A stretch of DNA of 64,000 bases from Mucilaginibacter sp. PAMB04168. GTDB lineage: Bacteria > Bacteroidota > Bacteroidia > Sphingobacteriales > Sphingobacteriaceae. The stretch covers positions 1,674,001 to 1,738,000 of the forward strand of contig NZ_CP155079.2 of NCBI RefSeq assembly GCF_039634365.2, read 5' to 3'. The translations under genes were made by a program, and so were the position numbers. Below are positions 26,888-33,901 of the stretch, one piece after another (the stretch's first letter is position 1; each line of letters starts with the position of its first letter). The notes beneath the pieces were generated by a model, which saw only the letters and a list, made by a program, of their open reading frames with translations, made no database searches and was not told the origin of the DNA.

Positions 26888-27532
26888 CTAATAAGCTTTT
26901 CGTAACCTGTCCGCCAACTCGTCCGGTAAGGGGCTTGCTTCAACAGCGTTAGCGGCTCTTTCTATATCGTACACAAATCTGATAAATTCAACCTTGATAC
27001 TGTCTTCTATAGTTAATAGCACGTAACAACCGTCGGGGTTGCCATCTTTGGGTTTGCCGACCGAGCCGATATTAACGACATGTTTTTCGCCAATGATCCG
27101 GTGGTATGGTAAGTGCGAATGGCCTACGCAAAGCACATCGGCTTTTGCTTCACTCATCATCCCCAGCACATAGCTTTCATCCAGGTCTTCGAGTACGTAT
27201 TCATTAATGCTTCTGGTACTGCCATGAGCAAGTACAATATTCAGTCGCTCGTATTCCAGCCTGATATGAGCCGGTAACGTATTTAAATAAGCGCGGTTAT
27301 CAGGCGATACCAATTCATAGGCATACCCTTTTATTTTTTGGTCGTGATTGCCTGCTAAAGTAGCGATACCACGATTACGTATTTGCGCGATAACTTCATT
27401 CGGCCAGATGTTATAACCAATCATATCGCCTAAGCAATAAACCGCATCAACTCTACGGCTGCCCAGGTCGGTCAAAAACGCTTCAAATGCCGGTAGGTTG
27501 GCGTGTATATCTGAAAAAAGTGCAATCCTCAT
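26888..27532 (-). CDS. metallophosphoesterase of ars operon (second copy)
   Basis: A 214-residue calcineurin-like phosphoesterase of the YfcE/MJ0936 group. All metal motifs are seen: FSDIH (Asp8, His10), CLGD, AGNHD, AHGS and GHSHLPY. Such genes recur in arsenic operons of Bacteroidota, but their substrate is not established. It is the last gene of the minus-strand ars operon, one base after a paralogue. It keeps the canonical GNHD, unlike that paralogue. Confidence 0.85.
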   Translation of the reverse strand: MRIALFSDIHANLPAFEAFLTDLGSRRVDAVYCLGDMIGYNIWPNEVIAQIRNRGIATLAGNHDQKIKGYAYELVSPDNRAYLNTLPAHIRLEYERLNIVLAHGSTRSINEYVLEDLDESYVLGMMSEAKADVLCVGHSHLPYHRIIGEKHVVNIGSVGKPKDGNPDGCYVLLTIEDSIKVEFIRFVYDIERAANAVEASPLPDELADRLRKAY

Positions 27533-27533
27533 C

Positions 27534-28292
27534 TTAACCGTTTCTTAGCATGTCTGCGTACTCGTTAGGTAGCGGGCTATCCTCAACCGCTTTCGCTGCT
27601 TTTTCAATATCATAATCAAAGCGGATAAACTCAACCTGGATGCTATCCTTAGCTGTTTTAGAACTATGCTCGTTGATATGCAATAGCACGTATCCGCCGC
27701 GCGGGTCTTTATCTTTCGGCTTACCTACGGAACCGATATTGATTGCGTGATAAAACTGGTCATTTGCTGTCAGTATTCGGTGATATGGCTGATGGGTATG
27801 GCCAAAGCATAGCACGTCCGCATCCGCAGTTTCCATAATGCGCAGCATGCTCTTTTCGTCCCGGTCTTCAAACAAGTACTCGTTCACTTTACGGGGACTG
27901 CCATGTACGAACAGTACATTAAGCTTGTCGCCCTTCAGTTGGTATTCTAACCTGATATGTGCTGGCAGTGTACGCAAATAAGCCCGCTGTTCATCTTTTA
28001 CAACTTCGTTGGTGTAAGCGATGGATACTTTACCTAAAGCCTTCTCCTCGTCTGTTTTATAGGCGCAGCCACAATCATCGCTATATCTGCCGATACCAAA
28101 GTCATAATTACCCGTTATGCAGGGGATATTACGCTTACGTATCTCATCGATCACTTCGTTTGGCCAGATATTATAACCTACCAAATCGCCGAGGCAATAA
28201 ATGGCATCAGGTTGTTGTTTTTCTACGTCGGCAAAGAACGCCTCCAGCGCAGGCAGGTTGGCGTGTATATCAGAGAAAAGGGCTATTTTCAT
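27534..28292 (-). CDS. metallophosphoesterase of ars operon (first copy, with CxC insert)
   Basis: A 252-residue calcineurin-like phosphoesterase paralogous to the next gene. It has FSDIH (8-10), CLGD (Asp36), and GHTHQPY, but GNYD (61-64) in place of GNHD, so the catalytic His is Tyr. It also carries an insertion of about 30 residues right after, containing CGC (Cys74, Cys76), which might bind As(III). Its start overlaps the Acr3 stop by four bases. The substitution could alter or abolish phosphatase activity. Confidence 0.85.
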   Translation of the reverse strand: MKIALFSDIHANLPALEAFFADVEKQQPDAIYCLGDLVGYNIWPNEVIDEIRKRNIPCITGNYDFGIGRYSDDCGCAYKTDEEKALGKVSIAYTNEVVKDEQRAYLRTLPAHIRLEYQLKGDKLNVLFVHGSPRKVNEYLFEDRDEKSMLRIMETADADVLCFGHTHQPYHRILTANDQFYHAINIGSVGKPKDKDPRGGYVLLHINEHSSKTAKDSIQVEFIRFDYDIEKAAKAVEDSPLPNEYADMLRNG

Positions 28293-29371
28293 TTAGCTAC
28301 AGATAATGGTTCGTTATAATATTTCCTACGGAAGTAAAAGGCCAGGTTCACTAAAGCGATCAGGGCAGGTACTTCAACGAGCGGGCCGATCACCCCGGCA
28401 AAAGCTTCACCTGAATTGATACCGAACACGCCGATGGCTACCGCTATAGCCAGTTCAAAGTTATTGCCGGTAGCCGTAAAGGCGATAGATGTAGAACGCG
28501 AGTAATCTGCACCAAATGATTTACCGATAAAAAAGCTCAGCACGAACATGATGGTAAAGTAGATCACGAGCGGTAATGCGATACGCAGCACATCAAAAGG
28601 GATCTGCACAATCAGGTTACCTTTCAAACTGAACATAACCACAATGGTGAACAGCAAAGCGATAAGGGTGATCGGCGAGATAAAAGGCACATATTTAGTC
28701 TGGAACCATTCTTCACCCTTTACTTTGATCAGCGTATAACGGCTGATGACACCCGCAGCGAACGGGATGCCCAGATAGATACCGACGCTTTTGGCGATCT
28801 CGCCAATGGTAATATTTACAGCCAAACCTTTCAGGCCGAACAATGGCGGTAATACCGTAATAAACAAGTACGCATAAACGCTATACAATAGCACCTGGAA
28901 GATACTGTTTAAAGCGATAAGGCCAGCAGCATATTCACGGTTACCTTCGGCTAGTTCATTCCAAACCACCACCATCGCAATACAGCGGGCAAGGCCGATC
29001 AGGATCAACCCAACCATATAGGCAGGATGGTCGCGCAGCAAAGTGATAGCCAGAACAAACATAAGAACCGGCCCAATGATCCAGTTGAGGATAAGTGATG
29101 CGCTCAATACTTTGGTGTCTTTAAACACTTCACCCATGTTCTCGTATTTCACTTTTGCCAGTGGCGGATACATCATCAGGATGAGACCAATAGCCAAAGG
29201 AATATTGGTCGTTCCGCTGGAAAACGAATTGATGAAAGTGGACGACGAGGGAATGAAATAGCCTACGGCTACCCCAATGGCCATGGCCAGGAATATCCAA
29301 AGCGTTAGATAGCTATCGAGGAAACTTAGTTTTTTACGTTCGGCCACCGGGGCACAATTGTTTGCTGACAT
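28289..29371 (-). CDS. acr3: ACR3-family arsenite efflux permease
   Basis: A 360-residue integral membrane protein with about ten helices. It has the ACR3 signature [13 protein letters not shown], whose Cys130 is the conserved residue needed for As(III) transport. It extrudes arsenite made by the arsenate reductase in the same operon. The N-terminus starts MSANNC, a short soluble lead. It lies 43 bases after the secreted ArsC-like gene and overlaps the phosphoesterase gene. Confidence 0.95.
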   Translation of the reverse strand: MSANNCAPVAERKKLSFLDSYLTLWIFLAMAIGVAVGYFIPSSSTFINSFSSGTTNIPLAIGLILMMYPPLAKVKYENMGEVFKDTKVLSASLILNWIIGPVLMFVLAITLLRDHPAYMVGLILIGLARCIAMVVVWNELAEGNREYAAGLIALNSIFQVLLYSVYAYLFITVLPPLFGLKGLAVNITIGEIAKSVGIYLGIPFAAGVISRYTLIKVKGEEWFQTKYVPFISPITLIALLFTIVVMFSLKGNLIVQIPFDVLRIALPLVIYFTIMFVLSFFIGKSFGADYSRSTSIAFTATGNNFELAIAVAIGVFGINSGEAFAGVIGPLVEVPALIALVNLAFYFRRKYYNEPLSVAK

Positions 29372-29414
29372 AATTGATTGCGTATATCGGGTTTTAATGT
29401 GAATTGAATATTAA

Positions 29415-30041
29415 TTATTTCCAGTTTTCTTTGAATTTAGAAGCGGCAAAAAGCATTTCTGCGGTCACCAATTTAGCCTGTGCCTCGTATTGTTCATTAG
29501 TTGCATCCGCAGCCAATGGCGCATATTGTAATTTCACCGCAAACTTATCTTTGCTGGCCAGCAGCGATGCCGAACTTTCCTGCGCCAGTACGTGAATAAC
29601 TTGCGGATTAGATGCTGTAGTTTCTAATGTTACCGAACCGCCCTGGTCGTTGTATTTGATTTCATTGCCGTTTACTTTAAAGCCAAGTTTTGCCAATGCG
29701 GGTGCAACTTTCGCAGAGGTTGCCGAACCTGCCAAGACAATCTTAACATCGTTTATACCGTAAGAAGCCAGTGCTGCTTTTAATACCGCCATCGCTACAG
29801 GCGCACTAAAACCGTCATCGCCCAAAAATTCCACGATCACTGGCTGTTTCCGGGCCCTGGTCGTTATTCCCAACTGTTGTATGCCGCCAAGTACATCCTG
29901 ACGATCATAAGTGACAGCGTTACTCTTTTTGAGCAGTTTGAATGATTGTGCCAGTTCTGGAAAAACAGGTTCGGCCACAGGTGCGAAAGCGGAACTTACT
30001 ACCAGTAAAGCCGCTAAAAATACAAAGGAAAATTGTTTCAT
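29415..30041 (-). CDS. secreted LMW-PTP/ArsC-like protein lacking the catalytic loop
   Basis: A 208-residue protein with a signal peptide (about 1-20, ending SAFA). Residues 65-205 follow the order of the larger LMW-phosphatase arsenate-reductase group: a hydrophobic strand at 67-73, a helix ending ALASYGI, VKIVLAGSATSAKVAPALAKLGFKV, and a final helix QAKLVTAEMLFAASKF. Where the CX5R phosphate loop should be, it has FLGDDGFSA (72-80), with no Cys or Arg. It is therefore probably a non-catalytic, exported relative. It might bind arsenic oxyanions outside the cytoplasm. Homology is judged by eye. Confidence 0.55.
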   Translation of the reverse strand: MKQFSFVFLAALLVVSSAFAPVAEPVFPELAQSFKLLKKSNAVTYDRQDVLGGIQQLGITTRARKQPVIVEFLGDDGFSAPVAMAVLKAALASYGINDVKIVLAGSATSAKVAPALAKLGFKVNGNEIKYNDQGGSVTLETTASNPQVIHVLAQESSASLLASKDKFAVKLQYAPLAADATNEQYEAQAKLVTAEMLFAASKFKENWK

Positions 30042-30105
30042 GATTTAAGTTTTTAAGATTAATTGGTTTATTGCTATTTAACGATAGAATTGGTTAAAAA
30101 AACAG

Positions 30106-30528
30106 TTAGTTAACGTGTTCATTTACAAAGTCAGCAGCATAAACTTTGATCATATCCCTCACACGGCGAAACTCATTTATTACTTGTTCGGGTGTGCCGG
30201 TTGCTTTGGCCGGATCAGGAAAATTCTCATGGAAACGTTCTACCTTGCCGGGAAAGAACGGACAAGCTTCGTTCGCATTATCACAAACGGTGATCACCTG
30301 ATCGAATGAGATAGCCTGATACTCATCCACGTGATTAGAGGTATGCCCGGAAATATCGATATGATCCTCAGCCATTACTTGCACAGCTTTGGGATTGACA
30401 CCATGTGTTTCGATACCCGCACTGTAAACGTTGGCTTTATCGCCTGCAAAGTAACGAAGGTAACCTTCAGCTAACTGACTGCGGCAGCTGTTACCGGTGC
30501 AAAGCACTAATATATTTTTCTTGCTCAT
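30106..30528 (-). CDS. arsC: arsenate reductase, LMW-PTP type (thioredoxin-coupled class)
   Basis: A 140-residue cytoplasmic enzyme reducing As(V) to As(III). The P-loop is CTGNSCRS (Cys10 to Arg16), and a second pair of Cys lies further on (VCDNANEACPF) as in ArsC enzymes of S. aureus type, giving the redox relay. The catalytic acid is in NFPDPAKATG. The ATG at 30528 is chosen over an upstream start because it overlaps the acetyltransferase stop by four bases (ATGA). Confidence 0.93.
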   Translation of the reverse strand: MSKKNILVLCTGNSCRSQLAEGYLRYFAGDKANVYSAGIETHGVNPKAVQVMAEDHIDISGHTSNHVDEYQAISFDQVITVCDNANEACPFFPGKVERFHENFPDPAKATGTPEQVINEFRRVRDMIKVYAADFVNEHVN

Positions 30529-30950
30529 AATGTTTTTTTCATCACTATTGCCGACACCGGACAAACATGGCTGAATTCAGTTGATTGCTGTATTTCTTGG
30601 GGCACTTCGACCCTCGTTATTCGAACAAAGCCTTTCCGTTCAAAGTAATCAGGCGCGGTTTCCGTTAAGAGGTACAAAGCCGATAAGCCTTTAAGTTTAC
30701 TCACTTTATCCAGCCGTGCCAGCACTTTGGCTGCTATCCCTGTTCCGCGATAGTCTGATTGGGTGGCTAAAGACCGAAGCAAGCCGAACTTCCCGTAAAC
30801 TTCAACGCCACCAACTCCTACGACTGAACCATCTTGAATGGCTACGATAAAGTTGTCGAGTGTTTTTGGCAGATCTGCTACTGGCAGCTTTTCAGCTGCC
30901 AGCAGTTCGATCACTTTATCTTTATAGGGTTGGGCCTCGTCGAGTATCAT
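30525..30950 (-). CDS. arsN2: ArsN2-type GNAT acetyltransferase
   Basis: A 141-residue GNAT enzyme. The acetyl-CoA motif is RSLATQSDYRGTGIAAKVL, preceded by GVGGVEVYGKFGLL and followed by LYLLTETAPDYFERKGF, all typical of the ArsN2 group in arsenic operons. ArsN-type enzymes can acetylate and detoxify organoarsenicals such as phosphinothricin analogues; for ArsN2 the substrate is less certain. ATG 30950 is preferred; a further in-frame start at 30977 would overlap the preceding gene. Confidence 0.85.
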   Translation of the reverse strand: MILDEAQPYKDKVIELLAAEKLPVADLPKTLDNFIVAIQDGSVVGVGGVEVYGKFGLLRSLATQSDYRGTGIAAKVLARLDKVSKLKGLSALYLLTETAPDYFERKGFVRITRVEVPQEIQQSTEFSHVCPVSAIVMKKTL

Positions 30951-30960
30951 CTTTAATTTA

Positions 30961-31533
30961 TTAGCAGCAGCCGCCACCTGGTGTGCAGCAAGCTTCAGCA
31001 GGAGCAGCAGCGAGGTTCACTAATTGTATTTTCGGTTTTTCGGCAACGGCAGGTGCACAGCATTCTTCACCGTTATCGTTCGTACCACAACTGCCACCAC
31101 GGCTTATGGCTTTGCATTGTACTGCATCTGGGCGCAGGTCAACTGTTAAAGCGTTGCCATCAATGATCATTTCATTAGGAAACATCTGGCGGGTATCAAA
31201 TTCGGAATTGCCGAATTCAATCTTCACCGTACCGTTCGGATTAAGCGGCAGCATTTTTTCAACAATATCAACGATTGATAAGGCCTTAGCAACTTTCATT
31301 GAGCGTAGCTGTTGCTCGCCTTCAGGAACCCATAGCTGGACGATGATCTCTGTCCAGGCATTCATTAAACCACCACAGTCAACGGATGTAATCGGCGCTT
31401 GCTTAATTTCGGTGATATGGTAGGCCGCATCAACTAATTTGCCTTCTGCGTATTGAAATTGCAGGTCAAGATCAGGATGCTGTAATAAGGTATCTTTAAA
31501 GGTTTTCCAGTTAATCGCTTCTGCTTTATTCAT
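30961..31533 (-). CDS. DUF6428 protein with Cys-rich C-terminus
   Basis: A 190-residue cytoplasmic protein of the DUF6428 family, common as the second gene of Bacteroidota ars operons. The core (1-140) is a mixed alpha/beta domain of unknown fold. The tail (about 138-190) has eight or more Cys, including CGTNDNGEECC, EACC and GGGCC, an arrangement well suited to bind As(III). It could act as an arsenite chaperone handing As(III) to Acr3 or to the regulator. An ArsR-like operator lies 19 bases upstream. Confidence 0.78.
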   Translation of the reverse strand: MNKAEAINWKTFKDTLLQHPDLDLQFQYAEGKLVDAAYHITEIKQAPITSVDCGGLMNAWTEIIVQLWVPEGEQQLRSMKVAKALSIVDIVEKMLPLNPNGTVKIEFGNSEFDTRQMFPNEMIIDGNALTVDLRPDAVQCKAISRGGSCGTNDNGEECCAPAVAEKPKIQLVNLAAAPAEACCTPGGGCC

Positions 31534-31551
31534 GGCTTTCTATTTATTTAA

Positions 31552-31568
31552 TATTGTAATATTACGAT
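31552..31568 (-). promoter_or_regulatory. arsO: ArsR operator copy upstream of DUF6428
   Basis: TATTGTAATATTACGAT, differing in one base from 31924-31940. Read on the minus strand it begins ATCGTAATATT, an imperfect palindrome typical of Bacteroidota ArsR sites. It lies between arsR and the DUF6428 gene, giving the resistance genes their own regulated promoter. Confidence 0.7.
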
Positions 31569-31586
31569 GGATTAATTCAAATTTTT

Positions 31587-31916
31587 TTAACAGCAGGTCG
31601 CTTTCACATCAAAGGCGGAAAAAAAACTGCCCATCTGTTCTTTTAGCTCGTTCCAAACCGGTGGATTAATACAGTAACAAACGCTAACGCCTTCAATTGT
31701 GCCTTGTATCAAACCGGCGTTCTTCAGTTCTTTTAAATGCTGTGAAATGGTCGGCTGCGCTAAACCCAGTTCATCCACCAGGTCGCCGCAGATACAAGTA
31801 TTCGATTTGATGATCTCCTGTAAAATAGCGATACGTGCAGGATGTGCGATTGCTTTCAGCATCACAGCTAACCTGTTCTGTTCGTCGGTGAATATTTCTG
31901 TTTTAGTTAAGCCCAT
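31587..31916 (-). CDS. arsR: ArsR-family arsenic-responsive repressor
   Basis: A 109-residue winged-helix repressor. The DNA-recognition region is LGLAQPTISQHLKELKNAGL. Candidate As(III) thiols are CIC (Cys41, Cys43) in alpha3, VCYC (Cys80, Cys82) and a terminal CC (108-109). The ATG at 31916 is chosen because an alternative at 31931 lies inside the operator. It should repress the whole minus-strand ars operon. Confidence 0.92.
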   Translation of the reverse strand: MGLTKTEIFTDEQNRLAVMLKAIAHPARIAILQEIIKSNTCICGDLVDELGLAQPTISQHLKELKNAGLIQGTIEGVSVCYCINPPVWNELKEQMGSFFSAFDVKATCC

Positions 31917-31923
31917 TGTTTTA

Positions 31924-31940
31924 TATTGCAATATTACGAT
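31924..31940 (-). promoter_or_regulatory. arsO: ArsR operator upstream of arsR
   Basis: TATTGCAATATTACGAT, 16 of 17 bases identical to 31552-31568. Its edge is seven bases from the arsR start, consistent with autoregulation. Confidence 0.7.
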
Positions 31941-32224
31941 TAATATTTTTATAAAATCAAATTTCCGTGAAAATTATTAATCCTACTCTATTTGCATCCG
32001 CTATTCCTGCCTGAAAAAAAGACTTAAGAACATCAAAGAATCACTTTTAAAATGGCTGCCATTAAAGTTCATTTTGTTGTTTTAAATTCAGTAAACAATT
32101 TGTATATTTGAGTATTAATGCTTCTAAGCAGCGTTAAATTGAACTAAAATATTCGGTACACTTTGCGGTGTACTACTAAAGTTTGACTTTATAAGTCACT
32201 GATAATAAGTGCTTTATCTCTACT
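31941..32224. other. gene-free junction between arsR and the tRNA fragment
   Basis: No coding region of note. A TATATTTG sequence at 32103-32110 matches the -7 consensus and would fire rightward through the tRNA fragment to the terminator at 32270-32299, giving a possible RNA of under 200 bases. A perfect 6-bp inverted repeat (GTACAC/GTGTAC) lies at 32156-32173. These may be integrase or excisionase arm sites; nothing proves it. Confidence 0.4.
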
Positions 32225-32246
32225 GGTTCGAATCCCAGCGGGATCA
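32225..32246 (+). other. 3' tRNA fragment, putative attachment site (attR)
   Basis: The sequence GGTTCGAATCCCAGCGGGATCA matches a tRNA T-loop (TTCGAAT), the 3' T-stem strand (CCCAG), a 7-base 3' acceptor strand (CGGGATC) and discriminator A. The bases upstream do not supply the matching 5' T-stem, anticodon arm or a GATCCCG 5' acceptor strand, so the tRNA is truncated. Integrating elements leave exactly such 3' fragments. tRNA identity cannot be told. Confidence 0.65.
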
Positions 32247-32269
32247 CAGAAATTTTCCAACTTCTGTCG

Positions 32270-32299
32270 AAAAAAGCCTCACAATTGTGAGGCTTTTTT
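32270..32299. terminator. bidirectional terminator after the tRNA fragment
   Basis: A perfect 30-base palindrome: A6, GCCTCACAATTGTGAGGC, T6. It works in both directions. Its position 24 bases after the tRNA fragment fits the native terminator of the original tRNA gene. Confidence 0.9.
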
Positions 32300-32341
32300 G
32301 TTTTTACCTATACAATCGGAAGTTAACACAGCGTTACGAGG

Positions 32342-32668
32342 TTACAGCAGTTCAGGATCGGTGCCTCCGGTATTGGAATGCGTTATTTTGCTCAAATTGT
32401 AACTAACCTCTCCGTCTTGTTGCGTACCTTTTATTAATCCTTTGTCGTATAAATTCATCAAAACTTTTTCAGCTTCACGATGTAAGTTTTGCGGGGCTTC
32501 CTGAGGTTCGTACTCGGTTAACTTAGCAGCAACATCAGGAGCAGTGCCTTCTCCCAATTGTGCCAAAGCATAAAGCACTTTGTTCTGCCAGCTATCATCG
32601 GCATGGTATGCTTCTGGAGGAGCTACTGGCTTAAATTCCTCATTAAAAGATTGATCAGCTTTATTCAT
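32342..32668 (-). CDS. conserved hypothetical, possible winged-helix protein
   Basis: A 108-residue acidic cytoplasmic protein. Residues 25-95 have helix patterns with ALAQLGEGTAPDVAAKL and VLMNLYDKGLIKG, reading like a small winged-helix domain; the ends look disordered. Not assigned to a named family. It is the first gene right of the attachment site, so probably host chromosome. Confidence 0.6.
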   Translation of the reverse strand: MNKADQSFNEEFKPVAPPEAYHADDSWQNKVLYALAQLGEGTAPDVAAKLTEYEPQEAPQNLHREAEKVLMNLYDKGLIKGTQQDGEVSYNLSKITHSNTGGTDPELL

Positions 32669-32778
32669 AATAATATCTGAACATCATAGTCTTTCTATTG
32701 TTTCATGATGTGTTATGCATTGTTATGACAGGCAGCAATTACGAAAAGGACAATTAAATCTTTAAACTATTATTGTAA

Positions 32779-33150
32779 ATGATTAAAGCGTATCAACTCT
32801 TCACTGGTCCTGACGGACATTCTTACTTTAAGATGGGTAACGTTTCAGAGGCAGTGATCACAAAGGCCGAATCTATTCGTTTTCAAGAATCCCCGCCAGG
32901 GTCGGTTTACGATTGGCACCCCGCGCCAATGATGCAATTTGTAATTAACCTGCGTGGAACGTTAGAGTTTACGACTTTTAATGGAGAGACATTTACGTTG
33001 AAACCTGGAGAAATTTTAATTGCCCAAGATACGACTGGCAGTGGGCATAAATGGCGGTTATTAGGTGCTGATCCGTGGCAAAGGGCTTATGTTGTTTTTG
33101 ACGATACAACGGATATTAATTTTGTTCCGGAGCAAGTCGCCGACGTGTAG
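32779..33150 (+). CDS. cupin-domain protein
   Basis: A 123-residue single-domain beta-barrel protein. The cupin features are DWHPAP (first motif, with one His) and the LKPGEILIAQDTTGSGHKWR segment (second motif with His). The N-terminal PGS and fewer-than-usual metal ligands suggest either a weak metal site or a non-enzymatic fold. Function unknown. A TATTATTG sequence five bases before the ATG resembles the -7 element. Confidence 0.72.
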   Translation: MIKAYQLFTGPDGHSYFKMGNVSEAVITKAESIRFQESPPGSVYDWHPAPMMQFVINLRGTLEFTTFNGETFTLKPGEILIAQDTTGSGHKWRLLGADPWQRAYVVFDDTTDINFVPEQVADV

Positions 33151-33189
33151 AAAGGGTAGAATCGATAAGTAATCTCTTAATAAGTCGGC

Positions 33190-33645
33190 TTATTGTTTAG
33201 TAGCTTTAAAGCGCTGTTGGTAATACCATTCCATAAAAGATACAGCTTCTTGCCACGTCAACTTGCCGTCGGAAGCCACCTGGGCGATCAAAACAGACAA
33301 GTTGTGTAAAAAGGCACTTTTTAAATCGCCTTTTAAACTCTGTATTGTTTTTATTGCACAAGCTGTTAACTGCTCTGGTGTTGAAAAGTTAGTGCAATCG
33401 TCTGCAAGCCTAAGTTGTGTAAGTATGGCAGGTAGGGCTGAACGCAATAATGATTTTATGCGGTCGTCCAGGTCGCCAGGTATAATAGCAGTTATAATAT
33501 CAGCTGCTGGTGAATCAACAAAAGTCTTGATATTTTCTGTAATTACAACTCCGGTATGTATAGCTGTTTGCAATTCACATGGTATATGGGTGAACAGCTT
33601 TTGAATTGCTGTCCAAATTTTCTTTAACCAAACTGGTATTTTCAT
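33190..33645 (-). CDS. hypothetical protein next to holin-like gene
   Basis: A 151-residue mostly helical protein without signal or clear membrane segments. Phage-end location, one base after the holin-like gene, suggests a late or lysis-module gene, but the sequence shows no enzyme motif. Two Cys (near residues 95 and 108) lie mid-protein. Not recognised. Confidence 0.5.
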   Translation of the reverse strand: MKIPVWLKKIWTAIQKLFTHIPCELQTAIHTGVVITENIKTFVDSPAADIITAIIPGDLDDRIKSLLRSALPAILTQLRLADDCTNFSTPEQLTACAIKTIQSLKGDLKSAFLHNLSVLIAQVASDGKLTWQEAVSFMEWYYQQRFKATKQ

Positions 33646-33646
33646 G

Positions 33647-33901
33647 CTATTTTCTGATTTTTATTTTAAATTGGTGATATAATTTCGAACCGTATAACAC
33701 AATGCGTACAATCCAAGAAAGGGCAGTTGCACATACTACGACACAACCTGCACATGAGGATATAGCCGCAACCATTTTTAGGGTTTCATCAGTAAGTAAC
33801 AAGCCTTTTATAGCAATTACATAACTGGTCAACGCAGACAAGATGCCTATTTGCGGCTTGTAGTTGAGGTAGTAGTAGAGATATTTGATGGCATTTTGCA
33901 T
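33647..33901 (-). CDS. small two-helix membrane protein, holin-like
   Basis: An 84-residue protein with two hydrophobic helices (about 17-36 and 41-68) and a basic C-terminus (KIKIRK), the layout of many phage holins. It overlaps the 3' end of the tape-measure remnant by 55 bases in another frame. Holin function is inferred from topology and neighbours. Confidence 0.5.
   Translation of the reverse strand: MQNAIKYLYYYLNYKPQIGILSALTSYVIAIKGLLLTDETLKMVAAISSCAGCVVVCATALSWIVRIVLYGSKLYHQFKIKIRK

Larger units (their letters stand above)
1..32246. mobile_element. right part of a tRNA-integrated heavy-metal resistance island (inferred)
   Basis: From the window start to the tRNA 3' fragment at 32225-32246, essentially all genes handle copper/silver, mercury-like metals or arsenic; to the right the content changes to phage remnants and housekeeping genes. 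The tRNA 3' end faces right and is followed at once by a strong terminator. That is the layout left when an element integrates into the 3' end of a tRNA gene and lies on its 5' side. No integrase or transfer gene is in view, so the left end and element type (ICE or genomic island) are unknown. The boundary is inferred. Confidence 0.55.

Noticed and set aside
32156..32173. Inverted repeat GTACAC/GTGTAC near the attachment site
   Set aside because: Only 6 bp; may be an integrase arm site but cannot be supported by itself.
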